Part shown: positions 1 to 25,250 of the stretch, one piece after another
How the letters are laid out: each line of letters begins with the position of its first letter
Position numbering within the stretch: position 1 is the stretch's first letter
Origin: Seriola aureovittata
Taxonomy: Eukaryota; Chordata; Actinopteri; Carangiformes; Carangidae
NCBI RefSeq assembly: GCF_021018895.1
Contig: NC_079381.1
Location: forward strand, 13,021,001-13,085,000
Length of the DNA: 64,000 bases
Direction: 5' to 3'
Made by a program: the position numbers and the translations under genes
Notes under the pieces: model-generated
What the model was told of the DNA's origin: nothing
The model's input: only the letters and a program-made list of their open reading frames with translations
The model's database searches: none

Positions 1-2265
1 TGGGATGGATGCAATTCAATGGCAGCAGTGGGAGGTATCTGTGACACTGGCTTGTGAAACCCCCCGCCCTCATTCTCCCTCTATCTCTTTCCATTTCCTA
101 TTCTTGTGTATCTCATGATTCCAATACTAAGCACACAGTTTATAAGAGACTTGTGACTCAGAGTACACAAATTATTAGCCCGGTCTTAGGATAGACTTTG
201 TTTTTTCCAACAAAAACACTCTGCCGGGCCTTCAGAGCAGTAAGTGTATGACATAATATAGCTCAAATTCAAATGGTCAGCACAACAGGATGATATTCAG
301 ACACATAATCTAGTCTGACAGTAAAATTTTCATAGCTTTCTGTAAGGCAGGTCATAAAAAAAGATAGAAGATAGATGTGCTTGCTTTAAAATGGGTCGAT
401 GGATTTATGCAATACGAGTCATAATAAGAAATTTCTGTGGCTTGTTTAACGTAGTTCGATTTACTTAACCACAGATGTAAACAGTATTACTATATACAAT
501 ACAGGCATGGCTGTGTTTAAAAATTCATCTGTCATTGACGTTAAAATATGAACGTTTTACTCACTTTTAACATTTAAGTTCTCCTCCTGACCTGTTGTTA
601 CTGCAGCATTTACCATGACAATCAATACCGACTATTCTTATTAATACTTCCCTTCAAAAACTTGGCTGTTTGCAGTTTTAGAAGTTATCTGATAAACAGT
701 ATAGTCACACTGATATAAAATCTGAGGGGTAATGCATTAGAATAGGTAGATACTTACTGAGGTTGATGTGTAAAAATGATGCCCTGTCTGCCTGTCGTCC
801 TGTTAGACTTTGGTGTTTCTGGGAGATCTTATCCTTCGGCCGTCACCTGCCCCATGATGTCAGACAGACTTCATTTGCCTAACTCAATAAAATCGCTCCC
901 TGCCCTGTCCGTTTCATTAAAGAGCAAGTCAAAGCCAGAGACAGACGGAGACGCTTCAAGTCATCAAAGATGTACAGGGCTACAGATCCGGGGTTTCTCT
1001 TGTGATATTTTTTCACTTATAGAGTCTCTAGTCTCATCACACATCGATCATTATCAGCTGTCCATGTTTTGATGCACGCACAACAATTAAACAGATTATG
1101 CAGAGGAAATGGTTTATTTCCATGATAAACATTAGACTGGACATCATTTTAACAAAATGTAAAAAAAAGTGCATTACACATGAACATTGGCAATGTACAG
1201 TACATTACACAAAAGTTAACAAAAAACAATCAACGTAATAAAATCTTACTCCCAGGTAGGTTTATCATGTTCTATAGTTTTCACTCATCTCATACTCACA
1301 TGCTTTGGGGCAGACTTGTGCTCTTTGAATACACTCTATAAATGCCTGCCCCTCCCCCTTGAAATTACAATATGTCTTAATGTCCTCTCTCACACAAAGT
1401 CCTCATCTTCTGGCCCTTAAGTAGGATTGTCAGTTTGATGTCTGCTGCCTGGGAATAATGCAATAAAAAAAACAATCATTGCCATTTTTAATAGAGCCTG
1501 AAGACATCTGCCTAAATTAGAGATGGCCCAAAATACTTTTTTTGCTGTGGTGCAAACACGAGAACTTAATTAGAAGTATTTCTCAATACACAGTAGCATT
1601 ATCAGTGCTTTTCTTAATATTGACCACATCTGCAAGCTAATGTACTCAATAGCAAATTGTAGAGAAAACTATATACAGACTGGTAAATTTCAGAGACTTA
1701 AATCCTTCTTATCTAATGTTTTAATGTAAATGATAGTTCTCATTCCAGCAAGTAAGGTTCTTCAGCCAGCTATTGAACCAATACAGTGTACCACAAGTTT
1801 CAACAATATCAAACAAATACAATATTATTATAGGCTATTAATAAATGGAAGTCCATCAAGTATGTGTGTATTGAGGGAGAGGAGGCTGCTGTGCATGAGC
1901 TTATGTGTGTTTGCATACATTATATTATGTGCCAAGTTATACATTGCAAGGAGCATGGTTATTATTGGGAGTGAGGGTAAGTAATGTACAAAAAAACCAG
2001 ACCATCAACACACTCACAGAAACTTTGCAAAGCCTGTGATGCTTTATGACAGAGCTAAGGCCGAGGTTAAGGCACTTAAATGCAAAAACAAATTCAACAC
2101 ATGAAGCAAACAACCAAACATAGTGCTGTGGTCTGGGAACACAAACACAAGGATTTAGTGCGCATAACATCACACGAATGTCAAGCGCCCTCATCAGGCC
2201 CACCTGTCAAGAGCGTTAACATACTGAGAACAACTGGCTTAAGTTAGAGTCAATTTAAGAATATA

Positions 2266-2735
2266 TTAAAGGAATTGCTTGAGATTTTGGGAAGTAGGCG
2301 TATTTACTTTCTTGCCAAGAGTAAGATGAGAAAACCATTATCACCCTCTCGTTTGTATGGTAGATATGAAGCTGTAGTTATTTAGCTTAGCATAAGGACT
2401 AGAAATGGAGAAATAACTTGCCTCGGTTTGTCCAAAAGCAAAACAAAATCTGCGTAACAGCACCGCTTCATCTCACAGTTAGAAGTGCAAAAATGACTAG
2501 ATGTTGTTTTACACTTGTTTTTGTGCGAATTAAACAAATGAGATATAATGTGTTAAACACCTCACGTCAGTTGTGCTAGTCGGTGGATGTCTTTATGTTA
2601 CGCTCAGCTAACTGGCAGCTAGCAGTAGCCACGTATTTACCATACAGACAGGACAGTCGTATCAATCTTGACATTTATCTTTTGGCAAGAAAGCAGATCA
2701 GCATATTTCCCAAAATGCCAAACTATTTCTTTAAT
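2266..2735. repeat. Foldback / MITE-like inverted repeat element
   Basis: The left arm (about 2266-2395) and the right arm (about 2596-2735) are imperfect reverse complements. Both carry ATTTTGGGAA near the outer end, then CTTTCTTGCCAA, then TGTATGGTA with a following ATA. The arms are about 130 bp with a spacer of about 200 bp. The left arm continues into TTAGCTTAGCATAA, a string I associate with a very common teleost interspersed repeat. No open frame for a transposase is present, so this would be a non-autonomous copy. The family name and any target-site duplication were not determined. Confidence 0.65.
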
Positions 2736-4435
2736 TCTTCTTTCACAGCCTTTAGCGCGCTCTCCACTTTGTAACATTTGTTTAAGCCGAAATATTCATG
2801 AACTACCTTTTGGTAACTGCAACTTTTTTTCCGTTTGTTTTTTCCGTTTGAAATGGATCTATTTCAGATGTTTGTGGCATCAGATGCTGTCAACAACTTT
2901 CTGTAAGTGCCTTATGTTACATCATGCTCAAATGGCCACGTGAGGGAAAGAACAGGTTAAAGGCAAAACCTAATTACTTAAATCTAACTAGCGGAGCAAA
3001 CCTGCAGCTCCCTGGGATCCAGTTAAGGAACAGAGGATGCATTATTGTTGTTTGTCTAAGTTTCTACTGATCTAATGAAAGAAAAGCAAAATCTACAAAA
3101 AGATACAATTAAACCCCATGATTAAAGATGATTAAATAATTTGCATTCATTCTTTGCACAGTTTTCGTTTTCTTCTGAAGCACCCAGGTCATTAAACACA
3201 GTCATAACACTTGCATGTGCTTTTCCTGCAAACAAACAGGCATCATTCAGTACCATTCTAGCACACCCAGCGTGCCAAAAACAGTAGGAACACAACATCA
3301 ACCAAACAGAGGAATTTGCAGAGTAACACCCTGTGGCACAGCAACTTTGGATTGAACTTTAACGAAACAGTTTAAAAAATTTGCCTCAAGCTTTTCTGAG
3401 CATGTACAAAATGAAAAGTTTAAATAACAAATGAGGAAAAGACTTGAATTAAACCGACAGTAGGGATAGAAGAGTTGAGCTGTAAAGCTAGGCTCTGTGG
3501 TTTTCTTGATAGGTTACTTGTTCTGTATTTAAAATAAAGGAAATCTAGTCTCGCCAATTGATTTCACTTTCACAGTGTCAATGGAAGTTTTTCATTTGGC
3601 AATTTCAAAGTCAGAATAACAACTGGATTTTTATTTTATTTCCCCAAAAACAATAAATTATCAACAAGACTTGCTGCTATTGACTTTAACTGTCTGATGA
3701 TTATTAGATCAAATGATATTATTCTAACAGCGATGAACTTGCAGATTTTTCATTTCTGAGTTCTCTATTTCTGCTTTAGTGTTCTTAAATGGATTCTGAC
3801 TGAATGTAGCTATAGATCTGACATATGTCTGTGCACTGTGTGAATGGATATTAGAGTTGTGCTCAAGTGCTATATCTATACATGATTGGTGTGCCTTTGC
3901 AAATATTTGTGGGTTTAGGGAAAGGTAGTCTAAGGTTTTTCAACAAATTTCAACAAAAGTTAACGCCTAGATAAATGACCACCCACATTCAGACTGGCTA
4001 CGAAGGTAAGAAAAGTATGTTGGTCAAAGGAAACTGAGCCGAGCTTCTTTGTCGACTATAATGATGAAGGTGATAAACTGGACCTGGCAACATGATATGG
4101 CTTTGGTTACATCATAAATCATCTGACTGAGAGTGATGTTTAAGTTTATGAATGTTTCTTGACGCCTGAATGTTTTAATGTCTCCCAACAAAAGAAAAAT
4201 ATTCCTTCTGTCATTCATTTCAGGCATAAGAAAAAGAGTGAGGATCAATTCAGTCAATTTGCTGATGCCATTTGTTCTTAAACTGAATCACGACTCATTT
4301 GAATCCTTTCAGTATTTCAAAAACTCTTGACTCTGACTTTAATATGTTTTCTGCCTAAGCATGTTGAGGATATGTTTCGTGATACTGCAGAGTCATGCAT
4401 GGCTGAACCAAACACTTAAAGGACATGATTACTTC

Positions 4436-4467
4436 GGGGTGGGGTGGGGGTGGGGGTGGGGGGGGGG
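4436..4467 (+). repeat. G-rich run with quadruplex potential
   Basis: The plus strand shows successive runs of four or more G separated by single T residues, ending in a run of about ten G. This fits the pattern of four G-tracts with short loops needed for a G-quadruplex. It lies about 0.9 kb past the ssh1 stop codon, so the RNA strand of ssh1 would be C-rich here. Confidence 0.7.
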
Positions 4468-5376
4468 TCAGGGTGAACCAACCACTGAGCAGAGACAAAA
4501 GTCTTTGACCAAAACAGTCTGAGATGCTTGTGGTCCGAGGTACGACGCTTTTCAAAGAGGCATAAAAAGGCTCACATATGCTCACATCCTTTTTAAAAAA
4601 TGATTATGCTTTCACATGAAATGCCCTCTAGTGATGCAAAAGCAGCTGCAGCAGGGAAAATATAAGTGATGTTAAATGAGGATTCAGTTATCAGTGGTAA
4701 CATGAGGGATGCAATCAAACAGGCTCAACGGCAAACATTCATTGAGCTCCTTTTGATACTATTGATGAGTTGGATTGAAAAACATACAGTACACTGACAG
4801 AAGCATGTTGCTCCAGGTATTTTTCTTTCCATCAACATCAAAGTGTTAACTGTAGCTCTCTCAGGAGTCAGAAAGGGACAACAACTAGATCTTATAAACC
4901 TCCATCGTCTCCTGTTTTGGGAATACACCAAACCTGTCTGTTGAGGGTAAAATGGCAGCATAACGCTAATCTCCACTGAGGAAGATGTGGGGAAGTGTGA
5001 AGATCCTGTATGTGTGGTGGGGCGGGCAGGTTCGGAAGAGACCGGACAGGTCTGAGGGAAAACAAGAGGGACAGAAGAAAGTCCTAAGTCCCAATTCAGC
5101 CAGAAGCATTTAAGCCTTTAGCATATGTTGAAAACAACCAGCCTCATCTGGATCTTGGTGCCAGCAGACAATGTCAAGACACTCTGTAAATGCACAGAGG
5201 GCTGTTGCAGCTTGTTACAGTGGAGCTTGAGGCCAGGACATGACAGTACAGGTCAGAACAGAGCTTTGTTTCTGGTACGACACCACAGCGACAGTCATCT
5301 AAAGGCCCACAGCCATCATAGTGTACCTGGTGGAGGCAGTGGTAACCCTCCTCCTCTTGCTCCTCTGTCTCTTCCA

Positions 5377-18505
<13,129 letters not shown>

Positions 18506-18994
18506 GGTCGGTGGGCTGCAGCCGTGGAGGGCAGCAGCAGAAGAGGAGGAGAGGAGGAGAAGGGAGGGGAGGAGGATCTGGGAAGATGCGCCGCTGAGAT
18601 TGTCTCTGTCACCGGGGAGAAAATGCCTAGTCAGACTCTCATCCAGCAGCACCTGACTCCTGAGCCCCGGCGGTGCTCCCTTTCGGTCCTGCTCCGTGCG
18701 TCCTCTGCAGTCACCGGAGTCCTCATGAGCGGGAAGTCGTGAGAGACTCCCTCCGTTTGTACCGAGCCAGCGACGGACCCCGAGATTTCATCGCTGGTGC
18801 GCAGACAGACAAACAAAACACGGTGCAGGTTGCAAGCGGGGCAGAAATGACATGCAGCTCTGTCGGCTGCCTGTGATTGGCTGGCCTAGTTCGCGTGTGC
18901 GCTGTCATTGGGCCAATGTTGTCAAGGTGACTGGCCAGACTGAAGAACTCCCAAATACAAATGTGGATCAAATCATATTCTGTTCATGTTATGA

Positions 18995-19215
18995 AACGCA
19001 GCGAGGGTCACAATTATTTCCACAATCGATCGATTTGCTTATTATTACGTATATTCATTGTTTGGTCTCTGCAACCTGACACCAGAAAACGGTGAAAAAT
19101 AACGTCATAATTTCCTACAGTCCAGGGTGATGTCATGTTTTGTACAACCAAATGTTCAGCCCCCCCAAATAATCAATTTACTATAATGTTAACATGAAGA
19201 CACACAGCAAATCCC
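18995..19215. repeat. Diverged MITE-like repeat, copy 1
   Basis: It carries ATTGTTTGGTCT, CCAGAAAACGGTGAAAAAT and GATGTCATGTTTTGTACAA in the order I associate with an abundant teleost MITE whose ends read GCTGCAACTAA with GATTAATCGAT. The copy lacks clear terminal repeats. Confidence 0.45.
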
Positions 19216-19284
19216 AGAAGCTTAAACAGGAGTATTGGGCTTCATATAAAGTTATATAATAATAGTCAATTAACTTTCTGTCAG

Positions 19285-19550
19285 TCTAGTGTTGCAGCTA
19301 ATGATTATTTTATTGACTGATTCATCTTCAGATTAATAATTAACTAACAGTCCAAAACCAAAACATGTTCAGTTTACTATCATGTGCGACAAATAAAAAC
19401 ATCAAATCCTCTCATTTGAGAAGGTGGAAGAAACAAATGTTTGGTATTTTGCTTCAGAAAAATAACAATTATTTGATTATCCAAATAGTCGCCAATTCAT
19501 TTTTTTGCAGATCGATTTATCAACTAATTGTTGCAGCTGTAGACCAAATG
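19285..19550. repeat. MITE-like repeat with terminal inverted repeats, copy 2
   Basis: The left end reads GTTGCAGCTAATGATTATTT and the right end reads CAACTAATTGTTGCAGCT, which are imperfect inverted repeats. The interior contains CAGTTTACTATCATGTG and ATTTGAGAAGGTGGAAGAAA. No transposase frame is present, so it is non-autonomous and internally short. Confidence 0.6.
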
Positions 19551-20097
19551 ATTAATCAGCTATAAGAGCCATAACAGAACCAAGTCTCTCCTATTGTGCA
19601 AATTAAAATACAGAGATTTACTGACAAAACAAAATAAAGCCTAAAGCAGATTGAACGACTTTAATGGACCAAAGGTGCATGACTTCATACTAAATAAATA
19701 CAAGGAGCCATTTTTATGCAAAATTTATAAAATAAAATCCTCAGCCTCTTGAGGGTGAGGCTTAAAATGTGTGGCTCGAAGCAGAGTCTGCACAGCGCAT
19801 CATCATTTTCCAAAACGTCCCTCTGTTGGTTCTCATGGCCTAAATGGAAGAGAGGATAAACAAACCAGTCCAAGCACAAGTGTGCTTCCGCTCTCATTAG
19901 ACATGGGCAGTAGGCCTACCCTCAATTATCAATCCCTGCCTGTAATGAGATTGTCCCCTGCTGCTCTTCACCCATCATCGCTCAGATGATTCAGTCCATA
20001 GTTAAAGAGACAACTGCGGCATCTGCAGCATCCTGGGAGGTGACCAAACGTCCTCTCTTTTCCATCTTTTCTTTCTTTTTCATTCCTCCTGGTCGAT

Positions 20098-23000
20098 CTA
20101 ACGGTCCGGGGAGGGTGCTGTAGCATTTGCCTGGCTGGTTGTGGTGGTTGTCTGCCTTCCGGCCTCCTGGTCAAGACCGGACTCCTGCAGACCCCTGCCT
20201 AACGTCTCAATGGGCAGCATCAAGGACGCAACGCCGGCCAGGAGACAACAGCCGAGGTACACCGACAGGGTCCCATACACTGATGATCTGAGCATCACCT
20301 AGAACCGAGACACAAACACTGAGAACAGACCGCTGCTGGAAAATATTTTCTACATCAACACCTGCAATACAGCACCATAAGAATTCACAATGTATACCAG
20401 CTATTATTTAATAAAAATTAGAACTTCTTTATGAGATACGGCATATAGCCACTCACTAACAGTAAAGTTACACATATAACACACTAATCTTTAAGTGACA
20501 GGCAGCAAAAAATTCCCTCTCGTTACACGGCATCATGTTTCAAACTCTTGGTCAGATTTGCACAAAATTTGCAGTGAATATTTTGTGGTTGATGAATCCT
20601 AATGCTTTTGTTTATCCTCTGACTGTTACCATTGTATTGTCTTAAAAAGAGGGAAATCAAAATTGCAGATACAAAACGGTTTGTCCACACACACGAATTT
20701 TGAAGAACTATATTTCCAGAAACAGTGAGGCAGACTGTCTATAGATTTTCCCCGTCCTAACTGTGTTTTAGCTCAGACGTTTTTGAGTTTTTTTTTTTTT
20801 TAAGTTTCTTTTGCAGAGTACCAACATTGATGGCCGCTCCTTCATACCTGTGCAACAAAGGGAGTGATCAGGGCGCCTACCCTGCCCAACGCACTGGAGG
20901 TTCCCATTGCTAAGGCTCGGTTTTCTGTAGGAAACACCTGATGACAAAAGAGGAGAGAGCATTTTGTTTAAACGTGTTAGAAAATATGTCTAATGTAAAG
21001 GTGGTGCAATGGTATGTAGACCTACCTCTGGTGTGTAAACATAAACAACTTGGAATCCCCCAGAGATGAAGGCTCTGGCAATGAAGATGAAGACCGTAAG
21101 TGCCGTCCTACATGAACAAAAAGAGAAACGCAGGAGAGTGGAGCAGAGTGTCTTAATGAACTGCTTTTGTTTCCGATAGGAGGAAATAAAACACACAGAG
21201 TCAAACTTACCTCCCAATACAAGCGTACGCAGGCAGAATGCACAAAGAGAACATGAAGAAACACATTGCCATGCTCTTCTTCCTGCCAATATACTCAACT
21301 GCCAGAAGGACAACTACAAGACCTAAAACAAACATGAAAAACAAACAGTAAACTGCTGCAGTCGGTCACTGTAAAGATACACTGAGGATGAAGTACAACT
21401 CCGCTTCCTAAGCCACTCCCTCAAACAAAACATTTGTGTGTCTCACTCTCCTTAGGCCTAAGTGCTGCAGGCCTGGGTGGCGATGCAAGCGGATTTCTAT
21501 CAACAGGACTAAAACACGTTAAGCCTGTTTCCTCGTGAAAGTTAAAATCATACATTTAAAAATATAAATGTAAAATTGATTTATAAACAGTAACCTGCTT
21601 TATTGTTGTGGCTGATTGGTGGAAATCCGTGGCCGTGTTTTAAGAGTTCCTTCTGAACCATTAGTAATTTGATTTAAAACTTAATTTGTAGTTTCAGTCA
21701 CAACATTGGAGTTTCTACGTTGTTACAGTTTGATTTATGGATGATGAAGAAATGAGGAGGCACCCTCTGTGGATGGGCTGAACACTGCTCTCGGCCACAG
21801 CATCGTGAAATGTCTTTACATTGCTAATTTACACCCTACAGCTCCCTGAAGATGCTAATACGCAGCATTTCACCTGGGAATTCAGCCAAGGTCGTCCATA
21901 AAAGGTCTTTGTAGTCAGCCGACGTCAAATATTTGCATTCCAGACTACAGCTCGGTTCGATCTTGGCGCCTTGGGTCGCTGTAAGGAATGAGGGCACTTT
22001 TATTTTGGTATTTACTCGAATTATGACAAAAGGTTAAAGGCTGATTCACTTGGAGTAGATGTTACTTACCCCCACATGTATCTTTGCTTTGGAACATCTC
22101 AGTTGTCAACAGTACTATCCCATAGTAGGAGAAGGCATTCGCAAACCTTTGGATGAAATGATAATGCAGTGCTCTTGAAACTAAGTAAGGAATTGAAAAT
22201 AAAACAATAAATAAATGGGGAATCAACTATGGGCCCCTCCGACCCTCTGTTGTTTCCACTCGCACCCTCAGTTGTTCATAATGTGCACACAGCAGACTAC
22301 ACTATTATTTTGTCTGGTGCTCGACATACCAGCCACTACTTCATAATACTCCCTGGCCCCAGGTTTTGCTGTGTGTCTGTCAGATTAATTTGAACAAAGA
22401 TTTATTTAGGGAAATGTACAATTGAAGCAATACATCCACTGAAAGAACAAACATCTTAAAACTATATTATGGCCCCTCGCCAAGATAAGGTAATAATCTA
22501 AAGGCTCTTATCATTTCAGCTCACATTGGGATGAAATAGTTCATACTCCCAAACAACTGACCACAAACAAACTCACACACAGTGAACCTGCAGGTCTCCA
22601 GGGCAGTTGCTTTGCCCCATTGGTCATCCAGCCTTGATTAAATAATCACCTTTCATCAAAATACCTGATTATAAAGGACAAAGTATGAAAATGTGTTACT
22701 TATACTAACCATATAAACCACAGAAGAAGAGTAGTCTTCCAATACTGAGGAGTGAAGAGATCTTTGATCTGTCCTCTTTCTTTCTGTAAGATTAAAAATA
22801 AAAGGTAAAGCTGTTAATATCAACAATCAAGCATTGTTATCTTCTTTTCCATATTCTGTAATACGTCTTTAAGCTCACCTTTTTATAAGCAACCAATATC
22901 CCTTGAGGCATGGCTTTGCCGTTATCTTTGGCGATGCGTGTTAGAGTTCTCATGGCTTTTTCTCTATTTCCCATCAGCACGTCAAAACGAGGACTTTCAG

Positions 23001-25250
23001 GCAGCCACTGTGTAACACAGAGAGTTCAGCTGAGAGTTTGACTCCAGCTGCTTTTATTTCAGGCGTCTCTATCAAAACATACTTACAAAGCAGAAGCAGA
23101 CAAAGATTGCCATCGGTAAAGTGGACAGGCCGAGCAGCCACCTCCAGCCGAGAGTGGGCATTACCCACAGCGCCAGGAGGACCTCGAACACAGAGCCAAC
23201 GGCCCAGAAAGCCTGACGCACACAAACACATCAGTCAGGGGGGAATTCATGAGCGGCGTACTTAATCATGTTAAAAGATTCAATACTGAAATACAGTAAA
23301 GTCTGCGTTAATGACAAAATCGCCACAGTACCGCAATCAGCATGACGCAGATGCCTCTCGACTTCACTGGGAGGAATTCAGAGTAGAGTGTCACTCTAAA
23401 CAGAGACAGAATATTTGTCTTAGCTAATCATCATTAAGGAATCTCGTCATATACGAAGGAAGCAGAGAACTCACGACTGAGGAGCTCCTCCGATGCCAAA
23501 GCCGACGAGGCCCCGCAGGACCAGGAGCCAGCCGTACACTGGAGCAAAGGCACTCAACAGGCCGTAGTACAGAGTCCAGCACATACAAATCGTCAGACCC
23601 TGTTTACCACAGAGACATATACAGGAAACAACACCAGTTAAACATGATGTACAAAAGTCACAAAATGATATGTGATAAACCCAGATATTTGAGACTACTC
23701 ACAATTTTTCTGCCATATTTGTCGGACACATTCCCCCATACAGGTGAACTGATCCCCATCCCAACGAACACCACCTGAGGCAAAAAAAAAAAAAGCATCT
23801 GAGTACAAACATTAACACACGAACAAAATCAACAAGCTGTGGAACAACACAAAAAGCGCAGTTTACCGATGTGATGAGAGCCACCTGATAGCTGGGCAGC
23901 CTCCACTCACAGTGCAGCTGCGGGCCCAAGATGCTGAGGATCATCATCTCCATGGCGTCTGCTACCTGCACTCAGAGAGGCATGGCGCCGCATGAGAGAC
24001 GCACAGTAACTGGGAATCAGAGAGAGGACTTGTCCGTGTGTTTTAGGAGTCTTACCCATGACAGTCCGGTGAGGAGAGACATCTTCCACTGGAACTTTCC
24101 AAAACCGATGGCCTCCAGTGCATCATCCACTGTAAAGGTTTCTGTAAAAAGGGACAGGACAGTCACTCTAAGTTCACTCTCACCTGCAAATAAATGCATG
24201 CAGTATCTCTTAAGCATCAAAACAAGTATATGCAACAATATTGGGTGTTACACATTCAAAGACAATTGGTACATCTCAAAAAGGTGCTATGGGATGATGC
24301 TAGGAGCTGATGACTGATGAGTGACTCTGTCTGAACACCAGAACTAGTTGTCAACAGACCTCAGATCAGTACACAAACTCTGAGGAGAGTTGTTGACTGA
24401 ACTGGATTTCAGGATTATTAATAATTACCAGTGGTGGAAAGTAACTCTACATTTTACTCCAGTACATTAATGGGGTATTTGTACCTAAGTATTTCCATGT
24501 TATGTTAGTTTATATTTCTACTGCTCAACATGGCTCGGACAAACATAGCACGTTTAACAGTTTTTAACTTTTCTCATTTGAATTTTTACATACAAAATAT
24601 ATGATAAGTTAATCAAATATTATGTATTTTTTTTAAACTATCAATAAAGTGAATGATAATGACAATAAAATGACAATAAATGACCTCTACCCTGTCCAAC
24701 TACAACATCAAAGTACTGCTCACATGTTATTGCATCAACAATAATGATCCAGTAATATAGAAATGAAAGCTACATAATAAATTACTTTTTCTTTTTATGG
24801 TTTAAATACATTTCAAATGCATTTAAAAAACTGGATAGACTAAAATCAATGGTTTTGTACAAACCTTCCTCTTCATTAGATCCATATGCTGGTGCAGAGC
24901 GTCCGGCCGCTGAGTCGACTCTCGCTGAGGTAATAGTGCAGATCTCATTGTCTGTGCCCTGCGACTCATCGCTGTGACACACAAAGTTTGTCTCGCCGCT
25001 GAATGTCAGCACACAGGAAGGAGAAACTCGGGCATTATTAAACATGTAAAAATGTGTCACCGTTTGTCACGAAATAAGTTTGCCTTGGAGGGGACGTGAG
25101 TCTGTGACAGCAGTCTGGTATGTAAATACAGAAAGCAATCACTGGCATCTGAGGGAATTACAAATATCGCGCGATTCCGTTGTTTTACCTGTGTTCACGG
25201 TTCTTAAACCGCCGGTAGATGACCTCAGCTGGTCTGCTCCAGCGGCCCAT
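20098..25250 (-). CDS. svop: SV2-related protein (major facilitator transporter), complete
   Basis: SVOP is a 12-helix MFS-family protein of synaptic vesicles whose substrate is not established. Sixteen exons join in phase: 25250-25189, 24998-24865, 24141-24056, 23965-23867, 23774-23703, 23599-23475, 23395-23332, 23212-23087, 23007-22879, 22783-22710, 22146-22070, 21978-21874, 21322-21211, 21107-21026, 20937-20848, 20298-20098. The product is 545 residues, close to human SVOP (about 548). Markers include [26 protein letters not shown], the MFS motif [19 protein letters not shown] and [15 protein letters not shown]. The first exon, encoding [10 protein letters not shown], is less conserved; it was chosen because its phase fits and a GTAAAA donor follows. 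Length and sequence favour SVOP over SVOPL. It may be one of two fish duplicates. Confidence 0.9.
24428..24560 (+). repeat. Fish interspersed repeat fragment (GTGGAAAGTAAC family)
   Basis: It begins CAGTGGTGGAAAGTAACT and continues with TTTTACTCCAGTACATTAA and AAGTATTTCCATGTTATG, a string common in percomorph genomes. It lies within a svop intron and its downstream boundary is unclear. Confidence 0.5.

Larger units (their letters stand above)
1..5376. other. Gene-free 3' flank of ssh1
   Basis: I see no convincing coding exon here on either strand. Open frames are under 100 codons, except that the segment next to 5377 overlaps antisense shadows of the last ssh1 exon. Because ssh1 is transcribed leftwards and its stop codon is at 5377-5379, the right part of this stretch must contain its 3' UTR. 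Candidate minus-strand AATAAA signals (TTTATT on the plus strand) occur near 3632 and near 1112, but I cannot tell which is used. The stretch also holds the inverted-repeat element at 2266-2735 and a G-rich run at 4436-4467, listed separately. Confidence 0.6.
18506..20097. other. Intergenic DNA between ssh1 5' end and svop 3' end
   Basis: Both flanking genes run on the minus strand, so this holds the ssh1 promoter and then the svop 3' UTR and downstream DNA. A minus-strand ATTAAA (TTTAAT on plus at 19660-19665), about 430 bases past the svop stop, is a candidate poly(A) signal. Two diverged copies of one MITE-like repeat lie at about 18995-19215 and 19285-19550. I see no other gene. Confidence 0.6.

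Noticed and set aside
776..1072. 98-codon plus-strand frame near the left edge
   Set aside because: No recognisable domain, codon pattern unremarkable, no convincing splice sites. Not enough to call a gene.
22974..23265. Frames of 85 and 75 codons on both strands
   Set aside because: They are out-of-frame shadows of two svop exons (23007-22879 and 23212-23087).
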